A DNA stretch of 54,926 nt. Source: Christensenella sp. UBA4247. GTDB lineage: Bacteria; Bacillota; Clostridia; Christensenellales; CAG-1252. Below the pieces are notes generated by a model. That model made no database searches, was not told where the DNA came from, and worked only from the letters and a program-made list of their open reading frames with translations. Position 1 is the first letter of the stretch; the number at the start of each line of letters is the position of its first letter. Shown here piece by piece: positions 1 through 7,524 of the stretch. The DNA lies in assembly GCA_002395405.1 (NCBI GenBank), contig DGWX01000058.1, positions 1,243 through 56,168 of the forward strand, in the 5' to 3' direction. A program made the position numbers and the translations under genes.

Positions 1-66
1 CGGCGGAAAAAAATAGAGGTTGAACTATACGGCGAAGGTCTTTTTGTCTTTGCCGAGGAGGTATAA
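1..66 (+). CDS. C-terminal tail of an unidentified upstream gene (partial)
   Basis: Frame 1 is open from the first base and ends at a TAA at 64-66, one base before the next start codon at 68. The last 21 residues (ending GEGLFVFAEEV) are not enough to name a family. The AGGAGG ribosome site of the next gene lies inside these last codons, which is typical of tightly packed operons and is the main support for a real gene here. Its start and function lie outside the window. Confidence 0.4.
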   Translation, partial: RRKKIEVELYGEGLFVFAEEV

Positions 67-67
67 A

Positions 68-1234
68 ATGAAGGATACGGAGATCTTGGAAGAAACGCGT
101 AAAGAGGAAAGAAAGACTTCTTCCGCGGCGATAAAAAAAATCAAGTATTTTTGCAATCGTTGGTTTATCGAAGCGTTTTCCGGAATGGCGCAAGGGTTGT
201 TTTGCACTTTGATCGCGGGAACGATCCTGTCGCAGATCGCCTCTTGGTGCGGGGATAATTCCTTCGCGAAGTCGCTGGACAGCGTCGCCAAGATCGCAAA
301 ATCGTTGATGGGCGCGGGAATCGGAGTCGGGATCGCGCATAAACTGAATGCGAAGCCCCTCGTTCTGTTTACGGCGGCGGTTACGGGGCTCGTGGGCGCG
401 TTTGCTTCTTCCCTCGTGGAAACGCTTTGCGCGGGCGCTGCCTTCTCTTTGTCTTTCGGAGCGCCGGGAAATCCGATCGGTGCTTACGTCCTGTCGCTCT
501 TCGCGATCGAGATCGCTTCTCTTTACGCGGGCAAGACAAAGCTCGATATCGTTCTCGTTCCGCTCGGAATGATGTTTTTGTGCCTTGGGGGGATCTTCCT
601 TGCTTGGCCTTTCATCAAACTGATCGAACTCCTCGGAAAGGGCATCGCGCTCGCGATCGAAGCCGGCGCCGCGGTGAAGATCGTGGTCGGCGTATTCGTA
701 GCGATCGTAATGGGAATACTTTTAACGATGCCGACTTCTTCCGCCGCGATATGGATCGCGATCACCGCTACGGTTTCTTCTAAATACGCTAACGCTTTAT
801 CGATCGCGGGAGGCGCCGCCGTTGCGGGTTGCGCTGCGCATATGATCGGATTCGCCGTTGCTTCATTCCGTGAAAACGGGGTGGGAGGACTGATCTCCCA
901 AGGGATCGGAACGAGTATGCTTCAGATTCCGAATATTATGAAGAAACCCGTCGTTATGGCTCCCGAGATCGTGGCGAGTGCCGCGTCGGGGCTTGTGGCG
1001 GTTCTTTTGGATCTTCGCTGTAACGCCGCGGGCGGCGGAATGGGGACGAGCGGTCTCGTAGGCGTGTTCGGCGCGATCGACGCGTCTCAGGCGGCAGGCC
1101 TTCCCGGCTGGAAAACGGCGCTCGGTATCGTTTTATGTTTGTTTGTAATACCGGCGGCTGTCAGCTTCGGAATGAGCGAACTGCTGAGAAAGAAAAAAGT
1201 GATTTCCTTCGGGGATCAAAAACTCGAATCGTAA
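68..1234 (+). CDS. PTS EIIC-like membrane protein (PTS_EIIC_2 type)
   Basis: A 388-residue polytopic membrane protein of the phosphotransferase-type EIIC_2 family, which is annotated as a sugar transporter subunit. The family pattern is visible: a basic N-terminus, an FIEAFSGMAQGLF-like opening helix, glycine-rich helices, a TSSAAIWIAI stretch near residue 230, and a late conserved block with GVGGLISQGIGTSMLQIPN followed by GGGMGTSGLVG. The ATG at 68 is chosen over an upstream TTG at 20 because AGGAGG sits six bases before it (56-61). No EIIA or EIIB partner is encoded nearby, so the substrate cannot be told and a transport role that does not use phosphotransfer is possible. The next gene starts nine bases after the stop with its own AAGGAGA site. 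Confidence 0.8.
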   Translation: MKDTEILEETRKEERKTSSAAIKKIKYFCNRWFIEAFSGMAQGLFCTLIAGTILSQIASWCGDNSFAKSLDSVAKIAKSLMGAGIGVGIAHKLNAKPLVLFTAAVTGLVGAFASSLVETLCAGAAFSLSFGAPGNPIGAYVLSLFAIEIASLYAGKTKLDIVLVPLGMMFLCLGGIFLAWPFIKLIELLGKGIALAIEAGAAVKIVVGVFVAIVMGILLTMPTSSAAIWIAITATVSSKYANALSIAGGAAVAGCAAHMIGFAVASFRENGVGGLISQGIGTSMLQIPNIMKKPVVMAPEIVASAASGLVAVLLDLRCNAAGGGMGTSGLVGVFGAIDASQAAGLPGWKTALGIVLCLFVIPAAVSFGMSELLRKKKVISFGDQKLES

Positions 1235-1243
1235 GGAGAGAAA

Positions 1244-3013
1244 ATGAAGAGAGAACAGGTGGAAAACCGTTACAAATGGAATTTGGACAGCGTTTTAAGA
1301 GAAAGCGATTGGGAAAAGGAATTCGATCGCTTGTCTTCTCTGAAAGACTCGCTTTTGAAATACAAAGGAAAGCTGAACGATCCTTCCGAATTACTCCGTT
1401 GCTTTCAAGAAGAAAACGCGATCGGGAGCAGCTTGGAGAATTTATACGTTTTTTCCAAAATGAAACAGGACGAAAACACCGCGGATCCCGTTTCGCAAAA
1501 TCGCGTGGGGCGCGTTCGTACGCTTTCTTCCGAGATCTCTTCTTCTTCCAGCTTTATTACGCCGGAGATCATCGCTTCTTACGGAGAGGCGGAATTGATT
1601 TCCTTGGCTGATGATCCGCGTTTTTCCGATTATTCGTATCTTTTGACCGAGCTTGCGAGAAACAGAAAACGCTATCTTTCAGACAAAGAAGAGCGCATTC
1701 TCGCTAAGGCGCATCAAATTGCGGACGGTTATCAAAATGCGTTTACGATGTTTGACAACGCGGACGTAAAATTCCGCGACGTTAAAAATGAAAAGGGCGA
1801 AACGGTCAAATTGACGCACGGCGTGTACAGCGAGCTTTTAATGAGCCCCGATCGGCGCGTTCGTCGCGACGCTTACGAGAGTATGTTCGGAGCCTATAAG
1901 GAGATGATCAATACCGTCGGCGCTCTCTATCTCGGGAACCTTGAAAAAGATGAATTCTTCGCGTATTTCCGCGGATATAACAGCGCTCTCGAAATGGCGA
2001 TGGACAGCGAAAACGTCAGCGTTTCGGCTTACGATCATCTTTTGGAGAGCGTAAACGGCGCGATCCCCGTGTTAAAGCAATATCTGGAAATACGCAAGAA
2101 AAAACTCGGCGTGGAGAAACTTACGATGTACGATCTACACGTTCCCATAACGCCGAACGCCGATCTTCGCCTTTCTTACGAAGACGCGTACGAGCTTGTT
2201 ATAAAAGCGCTTTCCTGCCTCGGAGACGATTACGTTTCTCTCCTGAAAAAGGCGCGCGACGAGAATTGGATCGACGTTTACGAAACGGAGAATAAGAGAA
2301 GCGGCGCTTATTCTTGGGGAACTTATACTTCGCACCCCTACGTTTTGCTGAATTATAAGGAAACCACGCACGACGTATTTACCATTGCGCACGAACTCGG
2401 TCACGCGATGCATTCTTATAAATCGAACGCCGCCGAGCCTTACGCGAAAGCCGGTTACGAGATCTTCGTTGCCGAAATCGCCTCCACCGTAAACGAAATG
2501 CTCCTTTTCCGCTATCTTCTGAAAGAAGGAAAGGCGGATCGCGGTTATTTGCTTTCCTATCTTGCGGATATGTTCCGAACCACTTTTTTCCGCCAAACGA
2601 TGTTTGCCGAATTCGAAAAAGCGGCGCACGAAATGGTGGAGAAGAACGGAACCGCTACGCCCGAAGAACTGTCCGACGTTTACGCCGCGCTGAACGATAA
2701 GTATTACGGCGAAAGCCTGACGGACGATTTGATTCGTTACGAATGGGCGCGTATCCCTCATTTTTACAATTCGTTTTACGTTTATAAATATGCCACGGGG
2801 ATCGTGTCCGCCGCGGCGATCTCCAAAGATATTTTCGAAGGGAAGGAGGGCGCGCTCGATGGTTATATGCGCTTTTTATCTCTCGGAGGAAGTATGCCTC
2901 CTTTGAAGATCCTCGAATGCGCGGGCGTGGATCTTACCACCTCCGAACCCTTTGAAAAAGCGACCGCTTTTATGAAAGAAGCGATCGAGGAACTTGCTTC
3001 GTATGAAGGTTAA
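1244..3013 (+). CDS. pepF: Oligoendopeptidase F (M3 zinc metallopeptidase)
   Basis: A 589-residue cytosolic peptidase of family M3, which cleaves short peptides. The zinc site is clear: HELGH at residues 383-387 in the context TIAHELGHAMHS, followed by the third ligand in AEIASTVNE (Glu about 411). The length is normal for PepF (about 600). The N-terminal half has the helical PepF features, starting VENRYKWNLDSVLRESDWE. It lies in the same orientation as its neighbours, nine bases after the EIIC gene, and its last 11 bases overlap the next gene. Peptide recycling is the expected role; nothing in the context points to a specific substrate. Confidence 0.95.
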   Translation: MKREQVENRYKWNLDSVLRESDWEKEFDRLSSLKDSLLKYKGKLNDPSELLRCFQEENAIGSSLENLYVFSKMKQDENTADPVSQNRVGRVRTLSSEISSSSSFITPEIIASYGEAELISLADDPRFSDYSYLLTELARNRKRYLSDKEERILAKAHQIADGYQNAFTMFDNADVKFRDVKNEKGETVKLTHGVYSELLMSPDRRVRRDAYESMFGAYKEMINTVGALYLGNLEKDEFFAYFRGYNSALEMAMDSENVSVSAYDHLLESVNGAIPVLKQYLEIRKKKLGVEKLTMYDLHVPITPNADLRLSYEDAYELVIKALSCLGDDYVSLLKKARDENWIDVYETENKRSGAYSWGTYTSHPYVLLNYKETTHDVFTIAHELGHAMHSYKSNAAEPYAKAGYEIFVAEIASTVNEMLLFRYLLKEGKADRGYLLSYLADMFRTTFFRQTMFAEFEKAAHEMVEKNGTATPEELSDVYAALNDKYYGESLTDDLIRYEWARIPHFYNSFYVYKYATGIVSAAAISKDIFEGKEGALDGYMRFLSLGGSMPPLKILECAGVDLTTSEPFEKATAFMKEAIEELASYEG

Positions 3014-3797
3014 AATCCTCGCCTTTTTCCTTCTTATGATTTCGCTTGCCGCGCTCCTTTCTGGGTGCGCGCGGTCTTTGACTTACTCGTATTATATAGA
3101 TAAAACGGGCTCCGTTCATTACGATTACACCTTAACTTACGACGCTTCGTCCGCTGACGCGGAAACCGTTTTGCAAGAAGCGCGTTCCGCTATGGAAGAG
3201 ATGATTCAAGCAAACGGATGGGAAGAGGTTGCGGAAATAAACGAGGAAGAGGCGGGAAAGATCTCGCTCTTCATTACGTACGACAGTCTGACCGATCTGT
3301 ATATCAGCCGCGGTTATACGGGAAAAGAGAAGGCGGACGATGATCCGGGGGAAAAGCGCGGCGTTCTCGTTTATTACGATAGCGAGAGCGAAAATCCTTA
3401 TTCCGCTCTGTCTCGGGAGATCCGATCTTTTCTTCCTGCGGAGTATGCCGCTATGCCCGATCCCGCACAGCTATATTACGTGTTCGGAACGCAGTATTCC
3501 ACCGTTTTGTCCAATGCGGATTCGGTGGAAAAAAGGAACGGGATCTATTATCATACTTGGGAGATCTCGGCGAGCGAACCATCTGAGATCTTGATCCGCC
3601 AAATCGGACTGAACGGAACTCTCTTATACGTTTTGATAATTTCCGTTTTCGTATTGAGCTTGGCGGTGTTTTTTGTTATAATATATTTTACCGATCGAAA
3701 AAATAAGAAAAAATTCTCTTCCGTTTCCTCGTCGGGAGGCGATCCTTTTGCGGGATTTAGGGATTCGGAAGGAGATTTTTTTACGGAGGAGAAGTAA
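3003..3797 (+). CDS. Small membrane-anchored lipoprotein of unknown function
   Basis: A 264-residue protein with a signal peptide and lipobox (ALLSGC, Cys 22), an extracellular region of about 180 residues rich in Tyr, Glu and Asp, and a single transmembrane helix near residues 203-225 followed by a basic and Ser/Gly-rich cytoplasmic tail. It is therefore anchored at both ends. I do not recognise a family. The ATG at 3003 is preferred over a TTG at 2994 because it begins a proper n-region (MKVKIL). It overlaps the end of pepF by 11 bases, suggesting translational coupling. Its 3' end carries a promoter for dnaB. Confidence 0.75.
   Translation: MKVKILAFFLLMISLAALLSGCARSLTYSYYIDKTGSVHYDYTLTYDASSADAETVLQEARSAMEEMIQANGWEEVAEINEEEAGKISLFITYDSLTDLYISRGYTGKEKADDDPGEKRGVLVYYDSESENPYSALSREIRSFLPAEYAAMPDPAQLYYVFGTQYSTVLSNADSVEKRNGIYYHTWEISASEPSEILIRQIGLNGTLLYVLIISVFVLSLAVFFVIIYFTDRKNKKKFSSVSSSGGDPFAGFRDSEGDFFTEEK
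3654..3682 (+). promoter_or_regulatory. SigA-type promoter for dnaB inside the lipoprotein gene
   Basis: TTGAGC at 3654-3659, a 17-base spacer, then TATAAT at 3677-3682 with an upstream TGT that makes an extended -10. It lies about 120 bases before the dnaB start, within the transmembrane-segment codons of the lipoprotein gene. It would let dnaB, the phosphopantetheinyl transferase and the acyl carrier protein be transcribed independently of the upstream genes. The match is good but has not been tested, and the T-rich membrane-segment codons could create it by chance. Confidence 0.6.
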
Positions 3798-3801
3798 GAG
3801 A

Positions 3802-5217
3802 ATGCCACGGGAAAACGATAAGAAAAAGATCCGAACCTATCCTGCGAGCGTGGAAGCGGAAAAAAGCGTGCTTGCCGCCTTTATGATCGACCAAAAGGCT
3901 GCGAACGATCACCTTAGCAAGCTCAAAGAAGAGGATTTTTCCGTTCCGGCGCATAAGGCGATCTTTGCGGCGATGCGAGAACTCTATCTCGAAAGTCATC
4001 CCGTGGATATCGTCAGCGTTGCGGATAAAATGCGCGTAAAAGGAACGCTTGCGGACGCGGGTGATTTTCCCTATCTCAGCTCGATCGCGTCCTCGATCCC
4101 GAGCGCCGCGGGTTCCAAGTATTACGTGGATATATTGAAGCGTGACGCGCTTTTGCGCGCGCTTCTCGAAGTTTCGAAGGATATCGCGGAGAACGTTTAT
4201 ACTTCGGAAGACGGAGAAGAGAGCCTCGCTTACGCCCAACAGCGTATTCTCAGCGTAACGCAGGCGCAAAACCGCTCCTCGCTCATTCGCGTAGGAAACA
4301 TCGTGGACGAAGTCATGCATCGAATCGAAGAGCAACACGCAAATCCCGACGTCACCAAAGGGCTTATGACCGGCTTTTCGAACCTCGATTACGTTCTAAA
4401 CGGACTGCAAAAAAGCGATCTCGTTATTTTGGCTGCTCGCCCGGGCGTGGGTAAAACGGCGTTTGCTCTGAACGTCGCTACGAACATCGCGCAAAGAGAC
4501 GAGAATAAAAATATTTTGATTTTCTCCCTCGAAATGGCAAACGGGCAGCTCGTCCAACGTATGCTTTGCTCGATGACGGGTATCAAAAACAACAGTATTT
4601 CCAAGAGCGAATTGGAGATGAACGAGTTCGTTCTTCTGAATAAAGCGCGCCAGCAACTTTGGAAAAGCCATATTTACATAGATCAAACGACGCTCCAAAC
4701 GCCGGGCGATATCTTAGCGAAATGCCGCCGCTTTATGATCGAGAATAAATGTGAGATCGACCTTATTATCATCGACTATATGCAGCTTATGACTTTCCCG
4801 GGAAAGGAGAGCCGCCAGCAGGAAGTTGCGGAGATCAGCCGTAATATGAAACTTCTCGCCAAGGATATTAACGCGCCCGTTATCGTCCTTTCGCAGATGT
4901 CGAGAAGCGCGGAAATGAAAAACGAAAAACCGCAGTTGCACGATTTGCGCGATAGCGGTTCCATCGAGCAGGACGCGGATATCGTGGCGTTCCTGTATAA
5001 GGAAAAGAATCAACCGGTGGACGACACGATCGTGGAACTGATCATCGCGAAATTCAGAAACGGTCAAACGGGATCTTTGGCATTCGAATGGCACGGAGCG
5101 AACTTCAAGTTCATCCCTGCGGAAACTTCTCGATTGCAAAACATTAAAAAAGTTGCGGTTCAAAGCGCAGACGGCGGCTCTGCCGAAAATGCCGAAGCAA
5201 AAGGAGAGAAGGAATGA
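3802..5217 (+). CDS. dnaB: Replicative DNA helicase DnaB
   Basis: A 471-residue hexameric helicase that unwinds DNA at the replication fork. The N-terminal DnaB domain spans about residues 12-115 (EAEKSVLAAFMID). The RecA-like C-terminal domain has Walker A RPGVGKT (residues 213-219, Lys 218), a Walker B-type IIIDYMQLM, the SQMSRS motif and the late DLRDSGSIEQDADIV block typical of DnaB. The length is normal. The ATG at 3802 follows the lipoprotein stop by four bases, with GGAGGAGAAG just upstream. It overlaps the next gene by ATGA. The context (next to carrier-protein genes rather than rplI or ssb) is unusual for dnaB but not informative. Confidence 0.97.
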   Translation: MPRENDKKKIRTYPASVEAEKSVLAAFMIDQKAANDHLSKLKEEDFSVPAHKAIFAAMRELYLESHPVDIVSVADKMRVKGTLADAGDFPYLSSIASSIPSAAGSKYYVDILKRDALLRALLEVSKDIAENVYTSEDGEESLAYAQQRILSVTQAQNRSSLIRVGNIVDEVMHRIEEQHANPDVTKGLMTGFSNLDYVLNGLQKSDLVILAARPGVGKTAFALNVATNIAQRDENKNILIFSLEMANGQLVQRMLCSMTGIKNNSISKSELEMNEFVLLNKARQQLWKSHIYIDQTTLQTPGDILAKCRRFMIENKCEIDLIIIDYMQLMTFPGKESRQQEVAEISRNMKLLAKDINAPVIVLSQMSRSAEMKNEKPQLHDLRDSGSIEQDADIVAFLYKEKNQPVDDTIVELIIAKFRNGQTGSLAFEWHGANFKFIPAETSRLQNIKKVAVQSADGGSAENAEAKGEKE

Positions 5218-5675
5218 CGGAACGATTGCAAGAAGGCGAGATCCTTTTGTTCATAACGAGCAAAAGCAGGCTATCGGACGCTCTTTCCGCCGTTGGTGCG
5301 ACCGAACTGAAAAAAACGGATTCGGGCGCGCCTTATATCGAAAACTCCGATCTGAAAGTATCTCTTTCGCATAAGGGAGATCGGATCGCATTTGCCGTTT
5401 CGCTCTCTCCCGTCGGGGTGGACGTTGAGGACGTGACCGTTCCCAGAAACGTAGAACGACTCAGCCGACTTTTCCATGAAACCGAAAAGCCCGATACCTT
5501 ATACGACTTTTATAAAATATGGACGAAGAAGGAAGCGGAAGGAAAAAGGCGCGGAACGGGGATCGACACGGAGATTTTGCGAACCGAAACTCCGGGCGGC
5601 GTTTATTTCGATCACGGCGATTACTTGATCTGCGTCGTGGGCGAAGGGAATGTTACCTTGCGCGAAATGTTATAA
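5214..5675 (+). CDS. 4'-phosphopantetheinyl transferase (Sfp-like, short)
   Basis: A 153-residue enzyme expected to move the phosphopantetheine arm of coenzyme A to the serine of a carrier protein. Visible motifs are SLSHKGD (His 53), the metal-binding GVDVEDV (Asp 70, Glu 72) and WTKKEAEGK (Glu 107, Lys 111) followed by GTGI. The arrangement is of the Sfp/AcpT type, but the length is well below the usual 200-230 residues: most of the N-terminal pseudo-repeat is reduced. The start overlaps the dnaB stop (ATGA), so the two are translationally coupled. An acyl carrier protein gene follows 33 bases later and is the obvious substrate. Confidence 0.85.
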   Translation: MTERLQEGEILLFITSKSRLSDALSAVGATELKKTDSGAPYIENSDLKVSLSHKGDRIAFAVSLSPVGVDVEDVTVPRNVERLSRLFHETEKPDTLYDFYKIWTKKEAEGKRRGTGIDTEILRTETPGGVYFDHGDYLICVVGEGNVTLREML

Positions 5676-5708
5676 AAATCGGATAAACCGAGAAAAATAG
5701 GAGCATAT

Positions 5709-5936
5709 ATGATTTTCGATCAAGTTACGGACATTATTTCGGAGCATTTCAATATCGATAAAGACACTCTTACGCCGAGCACCGATCTCGTAAAAGAGAT
5801 CCATGCGGATTCTCTCGACCTCGTGGAACTGATCATGGCGTTTGAGGAAACTTTCGATATTACGATACCGGACGAAGTCGCGCTTTCCGTCAAAACGATT
5901 GCCGATATCGTAAATTATCTCGAAAAATCCGCATAA
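5709..5936 (+). CDS. acpP: Acyl carrier protein
   Basis: A 75-residue acidic four-helix carrier protein. The modification site is DSLDLVEL, with Ser 35 as the phosphopantetheine attachment residue, followed by FEETFDITIPDE as in fatty-acid ACPs. AGGAG ends five bases before the ATG. No fatty-acid synthesis genes are in the window, so it could be the housekeeping ACP placed away from fab genes or a specialised second one. Its pairing with a phosphopantetheinyl transferase gene just upstream supports a matched enzyme and substrate. Confidence 0.93.
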   Translation: MIFDQVTDIISEHFNIDKDTLTPSTDLVKEIHADSLDLVELIMAFEETFDITIPDEVALSVKTIADIVNYLEKSA

Positions 5937-6067
5937 AACAAACGAATTTCTTTTCTTTTTCAAATCGATCGGAGTAGGAAAAGGATCTATCTTTTCTTTA
6001 TGGATCCTCTCTTGTTCTTCGATCTTTTTTTTTCGGGGAAAAGCGCGTTTTTTATTCTCGCGCACCC

Positions 6068-6096
6068 TTGAAAACGCGTAAACGGAGTGTTATAAT
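6068..6096 (+). promoter_or_regulatory. SigA-type promoter for the alpha/beta hydrolase gene
   Basis: TTGAAA at 6068-6073, a 17-base spacer and a perfect TATAAT at 6091-6096, about 30 bases before the start codon at 6127, which has GGAGGG just before it. This starts a new transcription unit. The rest of the 190-base gap after the ACP gene holds a T9 run at 6025-6033 and a weak inverted repeat (AGGATC/GATCCT at 5982-6008), which might act as an inefficient terminator. Confidence 0.8.
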
Positions 6097-6126
6097 ATAA
6101 TAAAGTTTTAATGATCGGAGGGTAAT

Positions 6127-7185
6127 ATGGCGTCATTCGAACGAATCGTTTTCAAAACCATCGACGTGCTTTTTAATTTATCACAGAATTATTATAAGTG
6201 CAAAAACGTCCACGTGGAAAAGGATATCGTATATGATCCCGATTATCCGGATATTTGCGCGCTCGATATCTATCGTCACGAGAATAAAGTCGGCGTAAAG
6301 ATCCCGACTATCATCAACTATCACGGCGGGGGCTACATGGCGGGCGGAAGGGAATACCGAACCGGCATCGCGAGTTACCTCGTGGATAAGCTCGACGTTT
6401 GCGTTATAAACCTTAGCTATCATCTTTGCGAAAACGCGCATTTCCCGCAGTTTACGAAAGATAGTGTAAAAGCTCTCGAATGGGTGGCGGCGCACGCGGA
6501 GGAGTATGCGATCGACCTTGATAATTTGTACATTATGGGAGACAGCGCCGGCGCGCAGATCGCGGCGCACGCGATCACGATCGTTCAAAACGAAACTTTA
6601 TCCGAAGTGTACGAAACGGGACGGCCGAATCTTTCTTTTAAAGGCGCGCTTCTTTTCTGCGGTCCTTACGACGTTATGACCGCGCTTACGAATAAAAACG
6701 TTCCCTTCGATTTCGCGCACGGCATCGGGAATCGCGTTCTCGGATTTAATACGAGAAAGAAAGGTGCGTTCGACGATTTCAAATATAAAGATTACATAAA
6801 CGTTCTCGATTGGATTTCTCCCTCTTTCCCGCCTTCTTTCGTTTGCCATACGGTAGGAGACGTGTTCTGCCTCGGGCAGGGAGAAAAAATGATCGAGAAA
6901 CTCGCGAAAAACGGCGTTCCGTACGTTTCTTATTATTCGGCAAAAAAAGCCGACTTCCATTGCTGGTATTTGAACTTGCAACTGCGTAGTTCCAAGAAAG
7001 TATTAAAAGCGCTCGTGGAGTATATGAAAAAGCGTCTTGCGGGGGAGATCCCGCCTTGTCAGCGCATCGTGTACGGTAGCCAAAAGGAGCTTCAAAAAGC
7101 GCAAATTCTCGAACGGGAAGCGGGCGCGACGATCGTTGAAACACCGATTCCGGAAGAGGCAAAAAAGGAAAAGACGAAGCAATGA
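6127..7185 (+). CDS. Alpha/beta hydrolase (HSL-type esterase/lipase fold)
   Basis: A 352-residue hydrolase without a signal peptide, so probably cytosolic. The oxyanion-hole motif HGGGY begins at His 66 and the nucleophile elbow is GDSAG with Ser 140, the combination typical of the hormone-sensitive-lipase/alpha-beta hydrolase-3 group. Likely acid and base are Asp 245 (VGDVF) and His 278 (ADFHCW). A 40-residue charged C-terminal tail ends in a Lys/Glu-rich segment. It is transcribed alone, from a good promoter to a good terminator. The substrate is unknown; short acyl or acetyl esters are the usual ones for this group. Confidence 0.88.
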   Translation: MASFERIVFKTIDVLFNLSQNYYKCKNVHVEKDIVYDPDYPDICALDIYRHENKVGVKIPTIINYHGGGYMAGGREYRTGIASYLVDKLDVCVINLSYHLCENAHFPQFTKDSVKALEWVAAHAEEYAIDLDNLYIMGDSAGAQIAAHAITIVQNETLSEVYETGRPNLSFKGALLFCGPYDVMTALTNKNVPFDFAHGIGNRVLGFNTRKKGAFDDFKYKDYINVLDWISPSFPPSFVCHTVGDVFCLGQGEKMIEKLAKNGVPYVSYYSAKKADFHCWYLNLQLRSSKKVLKALVEYMKKRLAGEIPPCQRIVYGSQKELQKAQILEREAGATIVETPIPEEAKKEKTKQ

Positions 7186-7210
7186 TCGATCGTTTGGAAT
7201 CAATCTTATT

Positions 7211-7237
7211 AAGTGCGGATATTTCCGCACTTTTTTT
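7211..7237 (+). terminator. Rho-independent terminator after the hydrolase gene
   Basis: A 9-bp perfect stem (AAGTGCGGA / TCCGCACTT) with a four-base loop and a run of seven T at 7231-7237. It lies 25 bases after the hydrolase stop and insulates the housekeeping block from the giant lipoprotein operon. Confidence 0.92.
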
Positions 7238-7524
7238 ATTATTTTTTCTTTGTCGTTTCTTCTTTTATTTCAGTAACCGGTCTCAATGTGTTTGGATTCG
7301 TTTTCGTTCCGAGCGCCGCGCGTTTTTTTGAAAATCCCGGCGAAAAATTAAAGTCACAATAAAATTCGATTAAAAAAACTTAATCACGATTATTTTACAA
7401 GTAATTTTTGGGCGCGTGCATTGCGGAATTCCTATCGGAATGTTAGTATTTAGACGTATGACAACGCGCGCATACGTATAGCGTGCGAAGTAATGCTTGA
7501 AAGCAACAGTTACAGGAGGCTGTT
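7238..7524 (+). promoter_or_regulatory. Leader and probable promoter region of the giant lipoprotein operon
   Basis: No gene is seen in these 287 bases. The best promoter candidate is TTGCGG at 7421-7426, 17 bases, TAGTAT at 7444-7449; the match is weak. An imperfect palindrome centred on TACGTA lies at 7465-7487. The ribosome site AGGAGG (7514-7519) sits in the loop of a small hairpin (AACAG 7505-7509 with CTGTT 7520-7524) directly before the start codon. The region 7340-7410 is AT-rich. The element AACGCGCGC near 7463 recurs upstream of the second giant gene. Confidence 0.45.

Noticed and set aside
20..67. Upstream TTG start for the EIIC-like gene at position 20
   Set aside because: The extra 16 residues have no family match, and a perfect AGGAGG sits six bases before the ATG at 68.
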